DNA of 64,000 nt from the NCBI GenBank assembly GCA_036227345.1, contig CP109468.1, positions 248,001 to 312,000 of the forward strand. The letters are read 5' to 3'. The notes beneath the pieces are model-generated. The model saw only the letters and a program-made list of their open reading frames with translations, ran no database searches and had not been told where the DNA came from. Every line of letters starts with the position of its first letter. Positions within the stretch are counted from its first letter, which is position 1. Shown here one piece after another: positions 45,135-53,303 of the stretch. This DNA is from Streptomyces sp. NBC_01463. Its GTDB lineage: Bacteria > Actinomycetota > Actinomycetes > Streptomycetales > Streptomycetaceae. Both the position numbers and the translations under genes were made by a program.

Positions 45135-45710
45135 TCAGGGCGCGGTGGCTTCCCACGCCGCCTCGATCATCCGGAAGACCTCGTCCACCGTGGCCTCGGG
45201 GTCGTCCGCCCGGCAGGCCAGCGCGTAGGCGTCGATGGTGAATCGCGCGGTCGCCCGGCAGGCGGTCACGCTCCGGGACAGGCCGGGATCGGCGGCCAAC
45301 GCCGCCGCCAGCGCCTGCGCGTGACGCAGGCCCATCGAATCCTCGTACTCCTGCAAGGCGGGTGATCCCTCGATCATGCGCCGGACGGGGGCGCTGCCCT
45401 CCGCCGTGCAGTGCCGCACGAGAGCCTGGACCTCGCGGTGCAGCGCCGGGACGGGCGACTCGTGCGCAGGGCGGTCGGTCACCGCCCGTGTGAGGCGCTG
45501 CTCGAAGTCCGGGTCACGCTCGAACACCAGCGCCTCCTTCGAGGCGAAGTGGGCGAAGACGGTGGTGACGGCCACGTCGGCCTCGGTCGCGACGTCACGG
45601 ATGCCCACGGCTTCGTAGCCGTGCTCCAGGAAAAGGCTCAGCGCGGTGTGAGCGATCTTCTGACGGGTCGCAGCCTTCTTGCGTTCGCGGCGTCCGGAGG
45701 GCTCGATCAT
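45135..45710 (-). CDS. TetR family transcriptional repressor
   Basis: The 191-residue protein has the N-terminal TetR helix-turn-helix, from KIAHTALSLFLEHGYEAVGI to VAVTTVFAHFASKEALVFER. A helical ligand-binding domain follows. It is divergent from a quinone oxidoreductase gene, with 71 bases between, and a 9-bp inverted repeat in that space is its likely operator. It probably represses both genes until an electrophilic or quinone ligand binds. Confidence 0.88.
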   Translation of the reverse strand: MIEPSGRRERKKAATRQKIAHTALSLFLEHGYEAVGIRDVATEADVAVTTVFAHFASKEALVFERDPDFEQRLTRAVTDRPAHESPVPALHREVQALVRHCTAEGSAPVRRMIEGSPALQEYEDSMGLRHAQALAAALAADPGLSRSVTACRATARFTIDAYALACRADDPEATVDEVFRMIEAAWEATAP

Positions 45711-45737
45711 GACGATGACACTACCAGCTATGAATAG

Positions 45738-45765
45738 CTAACCGTTGCGAAACACTAACGGTTAG
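45738..45765. promoter_or_regulatory. Candidate TetR operator between divergent genes
   Basis: CTAACCGTT (45738-45746) and AACGGTTAG (45757-45765) form perfect 9-bp arms around a 10-base spacer. The repeat lies 16 bases before the oxidoreductase ATG. A second AGCTAT/ATAGCT repeat (45726-45739) overlaps its edge. Confidence 0.65.
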
Positions 45766-45781
45766 GACTATCGTCGACCGC

Positions 45782-46711
45782 ATGAGGAAAATCAGCTTTG
45801 CCGAGTTCGGCGGTCCCGAGGTCCTGCGACTGGTGGAGGCCGAGGAGCCCCAAGCACCCCCCGGTCGGATACGCATCTCCGTACGGGCGGCGGGGGTCAA
45901 CCCGGTCGACTGGAGGATCCGGGAGGGCCAGGTCCTGGGAGCCCATCCGGTCGAACTGCCCGCCGGGGTCGGGCTGGACGCCGCCGGGGTGGTGGACGAG
46001 GTCGGCGAGGGCGTCGACGGAGTCGAGGTCGGCGACCGGGTGTTCGGCGAAGGCGCCGACACGTACGCCGAGTTCGCCGTGCTGTCGGCCTGGGCCCGGA
46101 TGCCCGAGGGACTGCCCTTCGAGGAGGCGGCAGGGTATCCGTCGGTGGTGGAGACCGCGGTGCGCATCATCCGCGAGGTGGGCGTGCGGCCCCGGCAGAC
46201 GCTGCTGGTCAGCGGCGCGTCCGGCGGCGTCGGGTCGGCGGTGCTGCAGATCGCCCGTGCGCGCGGCATCACGGTGATCGGCACGGCCGGGGCGGCGAAC
46301 CAGGACTACCTGCGCGGCCTGGGCGCCCTCGCCACGACCTACGACGAGGGGTGGGTCGAACGGGTGCGGCACCTGGGCCGGGTCGACGCGGCCCTCGACC
46401 TGGCCGGCTCGGGCGTGATCCGCGAACTCGTCGAACTGACCGGGGACCCGCGCAAGGTCGTCTCCATCGCCGACCTCGGTGCGCCGCGGCTGGGCGTCCG
46501 GTTCTCCGGCGTGGCGGGGAGCGTTCCGGACGCGCTCGCCGAGGCCGTCGACCTCATCTCGCGGGGGGAGCTCCACATCCCGGTCGAGAAGTCGTACGCG
46601 CTCAGCGAGGCAGCGGCGGCTCACGCCGACAGCCGCGCAGGCCACACCCGGGGGCGCCGGGTCCTGGTCATCGGAGTCACGGCCTGTGCGGCGTCCCGCG
46701 CCGACGACTGA
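45782..46711 (+). CDS. NADP-dependent quinone oxidoreductase (zinc-free MDR family)
   Basis: The 309-residue protein has the QOR-type N-terminal GroES-like fold (AGVNPVDWRIREGQVLG) and a Rossmann domain with LLVSGASGGVGSAVLQIARA. Zinc-binding cysteines are absent. The family reduces quinones or activated alkenes with NADPH. No ribosome site is obvious before the ATG, so a short or leaderless message is possible. It is controlled by the divergent TetR gene. Confidence 0.87.
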   Translation: MRKISFAEFGGPEVLRLVEAEEPQAPPGRIRISVRAAGVNPVDWRIREGQVLGAHPVELPAGVGLDAAGVVDEVGEGVDGVEVGDRVFGEGADTYAEFAVLSAWARMPEGLPFEEAAGYPSVVETAVRIIREVGVRPRQTLLVSGASGGVGSAVLQIARARGITVIGTAGAANQDYLRGLGALATTYDEGWVERVRHLGRVDAALDLAGSGVIRELVELTGDPRKVVSIADLGAPRLGVRFSGVAGSVPDALAEAVDLISRGELHIPVEKSYALSEAAAAHADSRAGHTRGRRVLVIGVTACAASRADD

Positions 46712-47086
46712 TCACCGGAGAAGGGGTCTGACAGCTGCCGATCGAGAACGGCGTCGATCGAGGGGACGGGGACGTTGACAGGCAGGAGATCGTTGTCGGA
46801 CATCGGCCAGGGCTCATCGCGTCCGAGACTGCCCCCGCCGATCAGGCCATGGACGCCGGGGACGGCGCCGACACCTCGGCCGCCTCGCCGATCCGGTCCT
46901 CGACCAGTTGCCTCCGGCGAGGCGTAGGCGTCATGGATCAGGGACTCCTTCGGTTTCACGGCTGATTGAGCGGCGGCCGACGACGGCACAGCAGAGGCGG
47001 CCGTCGACACCGGCCCGCGAGATGACCTCGCCCAGCTGGGGCGCCGGTTCCCGCCCGATCCGGGTCCCGCTCCGTACGCTTCGGGC
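46712..47086. other. Intergenic region without a supported gene
   Basis: A minus-strand frame from about 46802 reads MSDNDLLPVNVPVPSIDAV but soon runs antisense into the oxidoreductase gene and has no ribosome site. Other frames resemble broken coding sequence, such as LGEVISRAGVDGRLCC on the minus strand. The region may contain remnants of deleted genes, but none can be identified. Confidence 0.35.
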
Positions 47087-47902
47087 ATGATTTCCGAAAT
47101 GTCCATCTCTTGGGACGGCAGGCCCGAGGTGGAATCCCGACTGTCGGCAGAGATGTTCGAGTCCGTCGGGGCACCGGTGCCCGATCTGACCGACGAGGCG
47201 CCCCGGCCCCGGACGATCGGCTCGGCGGTGGCCCGTCGCGACGGTGTGTTGCTCGGATGGGGCTGGGTGTTCGAGGACGAACAGGGCGGGGACGGGGCCG
47301 CGCGCGTGCAGGCCCTGTACGTTCCGCGCGAGGTCCGCCGCATCACCAACGGCGGCTACGATCTGCTCGCGCCGCCGGGCGAGGAGTTCATCATGGTCGA
47401 GGGCCTCTGCCGACAGGCCGCCCGGGCAGCCCAGCGGGCCGGATACGAGTTCCTGCGCTGGAGCGGCGCGGACACCGGCCCCGAGGGACGTGCCGCGACC
47501 GCTCTGCTCGCCCGCACGCAGGGCGAATACGCCCGCACCTGGAGCACCGACCCGGCCACCTGGCGGGCCCCTGTCGGGTTGCCCGATGTTCTCGTGCGGC
47601 TGATCCCTGGGCCCGATCTCACGCTGGCGACGTCGGAGGCAGATGTCTCCGCCCGCGTCGAGGGAACCATGGCCTACATCAACGCCGCGGAATCGATCCA
47701 CCACCGGAACGCCGGCCTGCACACCCTCGCCGCTGTCATCTCGGCACTCGTCACCCGTCTGCAACGCGACCACCCCCACGTCACCGAACTGAACATCTTC
47801 GAGTTCCAGGAAGCCACCGCACTACGCCAGGCGCTGACCCTCGCCGGCCTGCACGTCTCCTCGGCCCACCACGAATTCGAGCTTCCCCTCGGCCAGTCGT
47901 AG
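47087..47902 (+). CDS. GNAT-like protein of unknown function
   Basis: The 271-residue product has features of acetyltransferases in its first half: GSAVARRDGVLLGWGWVFED, then RVQALYVPREVRRITNGGYD as a possible CoA-binding strand and loop, and the helix GLCRQAARAAQRAGYEFLRW. The second half, with AGLHTLAAVISALVTRLQRD and ALTLAGLHVSSAHHEFEL, looks like a second such domain. No substrate can be suggested. A start four codons in (47099) is an alternative. Confidence 0.6.
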   Translation: MISEMSISWDGRPEVESRLSAEMFESVGAPVPDLTDEAPRPRTIGSAVARRDGVLLGWGWVFEDEQGGDGAARVQALYVPREVRRITNGGYDLLAPPGEEFIMVEGLCRQAARAAQRAGYEFLRWSGADTGPEGRAATALLARTQGEYARTWSTDPATWRAPVGLPDVLVRLIPGPDLTLATSEADVSARVEGTMAYINAAESIHHRNAGLHTLAAVISALVTRLQRDHPHVTELNIFEFQEATALRQALTLAGLHVSSAHHEFELPLGQS

Positions 47903-48415
47903 CAGCTCGGGCCCGTGCGAGACGGCCACGGAGGCGGCGCTCACCCCGGTCGGCGTCGGGCGCACGATCGCGCATCTCACACCCTGCCGGCTCGTCGCCG
48001 GGCTGCTCGCTGTCGCGTTTCCGACGTAGTGCCGCGAGACCGTTCGTGCTAGCTGCGGAGTGTGACTGCCGCGGGGAAGCCGCCCGTCCTGCCCGACTGC
48101 CCCGCAACAGTACGGCTGTGCCCCGCTTCTGCCGACCCTCGGCTCACCCGCCCCGAGCGGGAGACCGATCCGGCCGCTCTCCGGGACGCACCCTCGATCG
48201 CGGCTCAATCCTGCGGGTACCCGGACAAACATCGGGCGCACGCGATCATCGTATCGAGTTAATGTCACCGATTTCCCTTGGTCCGGGGCCGGGGGCGGCC
48301 CTTAGGGTTCTCGTGGATCTGGGCGGATTCCCGTCCCTACAACCCTTTTTCCTCCTCTTGCCCGGCGGCGTCCGCATACGCACGTCGCCGTCCTGACCAA
48401 GGAGAGCTTGTCCCG
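47903..48415. other. Promoter-proximal non-coding region of the 2-MIB operon
   Basis: These 513 bases contain no gene with good coding character. The right part is locally A/T-rich (TCGTATCGAGTTAATGTCAC near 48250) and likely holds the promoter. An AAGGAGAGC ribosome site precedes the encapsulin ATG. Confidence 0.45.
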
Positions 48416-49828
48416 ATGACTGTTGAACCGAGTTCGGACGTACGACTGGAACTGCCCCAGCAGTCCAGTCTGGGCACGGCGGCTGCCCGCAACCTCGCCA
48501 CCACGACCAAGTCCGCCCCGCAGATGCAGGAGATCACCTCCCGCTGGCTGCTGCGGATGCTGCCCTGGGTGGAGACCAAGGGCGGCGCCTACCGGGTGAA
48601 CCGCCGCCTGACGTACACCGTCGGCGACGGAGTCGTCGAGTTCGTCCAGGACGGTGCCGGAGTCCGGGTGATCCCGCGGGAACTCGGCGAACTGGCCCTG
48701 CTGCGCGGCTTCGACGACGTGGAGGTGCTGACCGCCCTAGCCGATCGGTGCGTCCAGCGGGACTTCCGTACGGGAGAGACGCTGGTCGAGCGCGGGGCGC
48801 CCGCGGACGAGCTCCATCTGATCGCTCACGGGCGCATCGGCCAGACCACGGTCGGCAATTACGGCGACGAGGTCGTTCTGGACGTGCTCGCCGACGGCGA
48901 CCGGTTCGGGGAGAACGCGCTGCTGGACGAGGAAGCGCGGTGGGAGCAGACCGCCACCGCCGAGACCTCGGGCACTCTGCTCACGCTGTCGCGCGCCGAC
49001 TTCGCCGCCGTGCTCTCCACGGCGCCGGCTCTCAGGGAGCACGTCGAATCGTTCGCATCGCATTCCCGCCAGCGGCAGAACCATCGCGGTGAGGCGGAGA
49101 TCGCGATGTCGGCCGGCCACGTCGGGGAGCAGGAACTCCCGGGCGCGTTCGCCGACTACGAGCTGAATCCGCGCGAGTACGAACTCTCGGTCGCCCAGAC
49201 CATTCTGCGTATCCACACCAGGGTCGCCGACCTCTACAACGGGCCGATGAACCAGACCGAGGAACAGCTCAGGCTCACCGTCGAGGCGCTGCGCGAGCGC
49301 CAGGAGCACGAGCTGATCAACAACAGGGAGTTCGGCCTTCTCCACAACGCCGACTTCAAGCAGCGCATCCAGCCCCACTCCGGCCCGCCGACCCCGGACG
49401 ACATGGACGAACTGCTCTGCCGCCGCCGGGGCTCCAAGTTCTTCCTCGCGCACCCCCGGACGATCGCGGCGCTGGGGCGTGAGTTCAACGCACGCGGGCT
49501 GTATCCGGACCACGTCGATCTCGGCGGCCAGCAGGTGCCCGCGTGGCGCGGGGTTCCCATCCTCCCCTGCAACAAGATCCCGATCACGAAGGAGAAGACG
49601 AGCTCGATCCTCGTGATGCGTACCGGTGAGGCGAACCAGGGCGTCATCGGGCTGCATCAGACCGGGCTCCCGGACGAGTACGAACCGGGCCTGTCGGTGC
49701 GCTTCATGGGCGTCGACGAGAAGGCGATCACGTCCTACCTCGTCAGCACCTACTACTCCGCCGCCATCCTCGTGCCGGACGCGGTCGGGGTGCTGGAGAA
49801 CGTCCAGATCGCGCGCTGGCCCAAGTAG
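48416..49828 (+). CDS. eshA: EshA-type family 2B encapsulin shell protein with cyclic-nucleotide-binding domain
   Basis: The 470-residue protein matches EshA and the family 2B encapsulin shells. The N-terminal arm ([20 protein letters not shown]) is followed by a Crp-like cyclic-nucleotide-binding domain at about 95-215 ([20 protein letters not shown] to [14 protein letters not shown]). After it is the phage-capsid-derived HK97-like part, with [20 protein letters not shown] and [20 protein letters not shown]. Shells of this kind self-assemble into protein cages. As in other Streptomyces 2-MIB loci, it is upstream of the terpene cyclase and methyltransferase, so the cyclase is the likely cargo. 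The nucleotide domain may gate or sense a ligand; this is not proved. Confidence 0.9.
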   Translation: MTVEPSSDVRLELPQQSSLGTAAARNLATTTKSAPQMQEITSRWLLRMLPWVETKGGAYRVNRRLTYTVGDGVVEFVQDGAGVRVIPRELGELALLRGFDDVEVLTALADRCVQRDFRTGETLVERGAPADELHLIAHGRIGQTTVGNYGDEVVLDVLADGDRFGENALLDEEARWEQTATAETSGTLLTLSRADFAAVLSTAPALREHVESFASHSRQRQNHRGEAEIAMSAGHVGEQELPGAFADYELNPREYELSVAQTILRIHTRVADLYNGPMNQTEEQLRLTVEALRERQEHELINNREFGLLHNADFKQRIQPHSGPPTPDDMDELLCRRRGSKFFLAHPRTIAALGREFNARGLYPDHVDLGGQQVPAWRGVPILPCNKIPITKEKTSSILVMRTGEANQGVIGLHQTGLPDEYEPGLSVRFMGVDEKAITSYLVSTYYSAAILVPDAVGVLENVQIARWPK

Positions 49829-49935
49829 CGGATCCGGCCCGCCGAGACATGTGTGACGCCCTCGAAGCCGCCCGGCAACGTCCGCATGTGCCCGGTGGGC
49901 TTCGGAACAGCCGCCCACCCACCGAGGAGTCATGG

Positions 49936-51246
49936 ATGCCCGCGCCTGAGCTGACACCGCCGCAATCGAACCTGCCGGAGGCCGCTTCCCGCTTCGGGGC
50001 GCACGTGCTGTCCGACGCCGCGAGCCGGGCCCGCGACATCAAGGCCGCGACCGGCGGCCCGGTCGGCCTGCCTCTTCCGCCCGCACCGCCGGCGGTCCCG
50101 CCACCCGCGCCCGCTGCTTCCGCCACCCCGCCCGCCGGGGTGGCGGGGAGGGGCACCGGTCTGGAACGGATCCTGCGCGGCCCCAGCGGTCTGGGAACGG
50201 CGGGGCTCCGTCTCTTCCGGCGGGAGGAGCCGCCGACGCCTTCGGAGCCGGCCGTGGACACGGCGGATGGCCGGCCGGTCCCGGGCCTGTACTACCACCC
50301 GATCCCCGAGCCCGACCCGGTGCGGGTCGAGGAGGTCAGCCGACGGATCAAGGCCTGGGCGCTGGACGAGGTCGCCCTGTATCCGGAGGAGTGGGAGGAC
50401 CAGTTCGACGGCTTCTCCGTGGGGCGGTACATGGTCGGCTGTCATCCGGACGCGCCCAGCATCGACCATCTGATGCTCGCCACCCGGCTGATGGTCGCGG
50501 AGAACGCCGTGGACGACTGCTACTGCGAGGACCACGGCGGGTCGCCCGTCGGTCTTGGCGAGCGCCTGCTGCTGGCGCACACCGCCCTGGACCCCCTGTA
50601 CACGGCGAAGGAGTACCAGCCGCAGTGGACGGAGTCGCTCCGCGCGGACGCGCCCCGGCGCGCGTACCGCTCGGCCATGGAGTACTTCGTCCGGGCGGCG
50701 GGCCCATCCCAGGCCGACCGGCTGCGGCACGACATGGCGCGGCTGCACATGGGGTACCTCGCCGAAGCGGCCTGGGCCCAGCAGGACCACGTACCGGAGG
50801 TGTGGGAGTACCTGGCGATGCGCCAGTTCAACAACTTCCGCCCCTGCCCCACCATCACGGACACCGTCGGCGGGTACGAACTGCCCGCGGACCTGCATGC
50901 CCGGGCGGACATGCAGAAGGTCATCGCTCTCGCGGGAAACGCGACGACGATCGTGAACGACCTGTACTCGTACACCAAGGAACTCGACTCCCCCGGCCAG
51001 CACCTGAACCTTCCCGTCGTGATCGCGAAACGGGAGGGCCTTTCCGACCGGGACGCGTATCTGAAATCGGTCGAGGTCCACAACGAGCTCATGCACGACT
51101 TCGAGACCGAGGCAGCGGCGCTTGCCGTCGCCTGCCCGGTACCCGGTGTGCAGCGCTTCCTGCGGGGAGTGGCCGCCTGGGTGGACGGCAACCACCACTG
51201 GCACCGGTCCAACACCTATCGCTACAGCCTGCCCGACTTCTGGTAA
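49936..51246 (+). CDS. 2-methylisoborneol synthase (class I terpene cyclase)
   Basis: The 436-residue cyclase has the metal-binding DDCYCED (193-199) and NDLYSYTKE (341-349) motifs and the C-terminal HWHRSNTYRY segment typical of 2-MIB synthase. It converts 2-methylgeranyl diphosphate to 2-MIB. The first ~115 residues are rich in Pro and Ala and not part of the terpenoid fold; such disordered N-termini serve as encapsulin cargo-loading regions in related systems. GAGGAG precedes the ATG. The motif form DDCYCED, rather than DDxxD, is the family norm. Confidence 0.94.
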   Translation: MPAPELTPPQSNLPEAASRFGAHVLSDAASRARDIKAATGGPVGLPLPPAPPAVPPPAPAASATPPAGVAGRGTGLERILRGPSGLGTAGLRLFRREEPPTPSEPAVDTADGRPVPGLYYHPIPEPDPVRVEEVSRRIKAWALDEVALYPEEWEDQFDGFSVGRYMVGCHPDAPSIDHLMLATRLMVAENAVDDCYCEDHGGSPVGLGERLLLAHTALDPLYTAKEYQPQWTESLRADAPRRAYRSAMEYFVRAAGPSQADRLRHDMARLHMGYLAEAAWAQQDHVPEVWEYLAMRQFNNFRPCPTITDTVGGYELPADLHARADMQKVIALAGNATTIVNDLYSYTKELDSPGQHLNLPVVIAKREGLSDRDAYLKSVEVHNELMHDFETEAAALAVACPVPGVQRFLRGVAAWVDGNHHWHRSNTYRYSLPDFW

Positions 51247-51250
51247 GAGA

Positions 51251-52138
51251 ATGGAATCATCTGTGACGCACACCGAACTCACCTCCACCGCCCTGCGCAT
51301 TCCCGGCCCGACGACCCCGTACCAGGGAGACATCGCCCGCTACTGGGACGGGGAGGCCAGGCCCGTGAACCTGCGCCTCGGCGATGTCGACGGCCTTTAC
51401 CACCACCACTACGGCATCGGTGAGGTCGACCACTCGGCGCTCGGCGACACCGAGGACAGCGCGAGCGAGAAGCGGCTGATCGCCGAGCTCCACCGGCTGG
51501 AGTCGGCCCAGGCCGATGTCCTGCTGGGGCACCTCGGTGACATCGGGAGCGACGACACACTGGTGGACGCCGGCTGCGGCCGCGGCGGTTCGATGGTGAT
51601 GGCCCACCAGCGCTTCGGGTGCAAGGTCGAAGGTGTCACGCTGTCGGCCAAGCAGGCCGATTTCGCCAACACCCGCGCCCGGGAACTGCGCATCCAGGAC
51701 CGCGTCCGGGCCCGTGTCTGCAACATGCTCGCCACGCCCTTCGAAACCGGGTCGGCGGCCGCGTCGTGGAACAACGAGTCGAGCATGTACGTCGACCTGG
51801 ACGACCTCTTCGCCGAACACTCCCGTGTCCTCTCGGTCGGCGGCCGCTACGTGACCATCACCGGCTGCTGGAATCCGCGGTACGGCCAGCCCTCGAAGTG
51901 GGTCTCGCAGATCAACGCGCACTTCGAGTGCAACATCCACTCGCGCCGGGAGTACCTGCGGGCCATGGCCGACAACCGGCTCGTGCCGCAGGCCGTCATC
52001 GATCTCACTCCCGACACCCTGCCCTACTGGGAGCTGCGGGCCACGTCGTCGCTGGTGACGGGCATCGAGGACGCGTTCATCAACTCCTACAGGGACGGTT
52101 CCTTCCAGTACCTCCTGATCGCCGCCGACCGGGTCTGA
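51251..52138 (+). CDS. Geranyl diphosphate 2-C-methyltransferase
   Basis: The 295-residue SAM-dependent enzyme has the SAM-binding VDAGCGRGGSMVMAHQRFGC segment and the substrate-side MLATPFETGSAAASWNNESS. YWDGEARPVNLRLGD and YHHHYGIGEVDHSAL in the N-terminus are typical of geranyl diphosphate C2-methyltransferases. It methylates geranyl diphosphate at C2 with SAM as donor, giving the substrate of the adjacent 2-MIB synthase. The start is four bases after the synthase stop, so the two genes are co-transcribed. Confidence 0.93.
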   Translation: MESSVTHTELTSTALRIPGPTTPYQGDIARYWDGEARPVNLRLGDVDGLYHHHYGIGEVDHSALGDTEDSASEKRLIAELHRLESAQADVLLGHLGDIGSDDTLVDAGCGRGGSMVMAHQRFGCKVEGVTLSAKQADFANTRARELRIQDRVRARVCNMLATPFETGSAAASWNNESSMYVDLDDLFAEHSRVLSVGGRYVTITGCWNPRYGQPSKWVSQINAHFECNIHSRREYLRAMADNRLVPQAVIDLTPDTLPYWELRATSSLVTGIEDAFINSYRDGSFQYLLIAADRV

Positions 52139-52287
52139 CCCGCGGCCGGACCGGATACTGCGGAGTCTTCCCGCAGAAACACGACACAGGATGTCGGGTT
52201 TCCGGTCGAGTATGTCGAGCATGGTGACACCGGTCGGCGTCGACGACGGACGCCGGCCGGGCCAAGCTCTGACAGACAAGGAACTCC

Positions 52288-53223
52288 ATGGGTAACACGC
52301 CTCGAACATCGGCACCGGACCTCCACGGGAAGATCGCGCTCGTCGCGGGGGCCACCCGGGGAGCCGGGCGCGGCATCGCGGTCCGGTTGGGGGCCGCGGG
52401 CGCGACGGTCTACGTCACCGGGCGCACGACGCGGGAGCGGCGCGCGGAGTACGACCGGCCCGAGACGATCGAGGAGACCGCGGAGCGCGTCACCGCCGCG
52501 GGCGGAACCGGCATCGCCGTGCCGACCGATCACCTGGTGCCCGAGGAGGTCCGCGCACTGGCCGCGCGCATCGACGCCGAGCAGGGCCGGCTCGATGTTC
52601 TCGTCAACGACATCTGGGGCGGCGAGAAGCTGTTCGCGTTCGACGAACCGGTGTGGGAGCACGATCTGGACAAGGGGCTGCGCCTGCTCCGGCTGGGCGT
52701 GGAGACCCACGCGATCACCAGTCACTTCGTGCTGCCGCTGCTGATCCGCCGGCCGGGCGGGCTGGTGGTCGAGATGACCGACGGAACGGCGGCGTACAAC
52801 GCCGGGCGTTACCGCAACTCGTACTTCTACGACCTGGTCAAGAACAGTGTGCTGCGCATGGCGTTCGTGCTCGCGCACGAACTGAAGGAGCACGGCGGGA
52901 CGGCTGTGGCGCTGACTCCGGGCTGGCTTCGCTCCGAGATGATGCTCGACGCGTTCGGCGTCGCGGAGGACAACTGGCGCGACGCGCTTGCCAAGGTGCC
53001 GCTGTTCGCCATTTCGGAGAGCCCTGCCTACGTCGGACGGGCGGTGGCAGCGCTGGCCGGCGACGCCGACGTCGCGCGCCGCAACGGCGAGTCGCTCTCC
53101 AGCGGTCAACTCGCGCAGGAGTACGGCTTCACCGACCTCGACGGTTCGCGCCCGGACTGCTGGCCCTTCCTGATCGCGTCCGAGAACACCGACGAGCCGG
53201 TGGACCCGGCCTCCTACCGGTAA
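52288..53223 (+). CDS. Short-chain dehydrogenase/reductase
   Basis: The 311-residue SDR enzyme has the NAD(P)-binding GATRGAGRGIA (21-31) and the catalytic Tyr181 and Lys185 in YFYDLVKNS. The expected catalytic Ser falls at about Thr164 in EMTDGTAAY. It is longer than normal because of an extra C-terminal region with TDLDGSRPDCWPFL. It lies 149 bases after the methyltransferase, which argues for separate transcription, although a late role in 2-MIB metabolism is not excluded. Confidence 0.83.
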   Translation: MGNTPRTSAPDLHGKIALVAGATRGAGRGIAVRLGAAGATVYVTGRTTRERRAEYDRPETIEETAERVTAAGGTGIAVPTDHLVPEEVRALAARIDAEQGRLDVLVNDIWGGEKLFAFDEPVWEHDLDKGLRLLRLGVETHAITSHFVLPLLIRRPGGLVVEMTDGTAAYNAGRYRNSYFYDLVKNSVLRMAFVLAHELKEHGGTAVALTPGWLRSEMMLDAFGVAEDNWRDALAKVPLFAISESPAYVGRAVAALAGDADVARRNGESLSSGQLAQEYGFTDLDGSRPDCWPFLIASENTDEPVDPASYR

Positions 53224-53241
53224 GGGGCACCGCTCGCCCGT

Positions 53242-53294
53242 CCGACGCCGCGGCCCCGCTCCTCCACGGCACGGGAACGGTGCCGCGGCGTCGG
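53242..53294. terminator. Bidirectional terminator between SDR and GH3 genes
   Basis: CCGACGCCGCGGC (53242-53254) pairs perfectly with GCCGCGGCGTCGG (53282-53294). It lies between two converging genes; the intervening bases form a smaller hairpin. Confidence 0.65.
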
Positions 53295-53303
53295 CGCCGG
53301 TGG

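Noticed and set aside
46621..47349. Minus-strand frame with MSDNDLLPVNVPVP near 46800
   Set aside because: Most of it is antisense to the quinone oxidoreductase and GNAT-like genes, no ribosome site precedes the ATG, and no family similarity is recognised.
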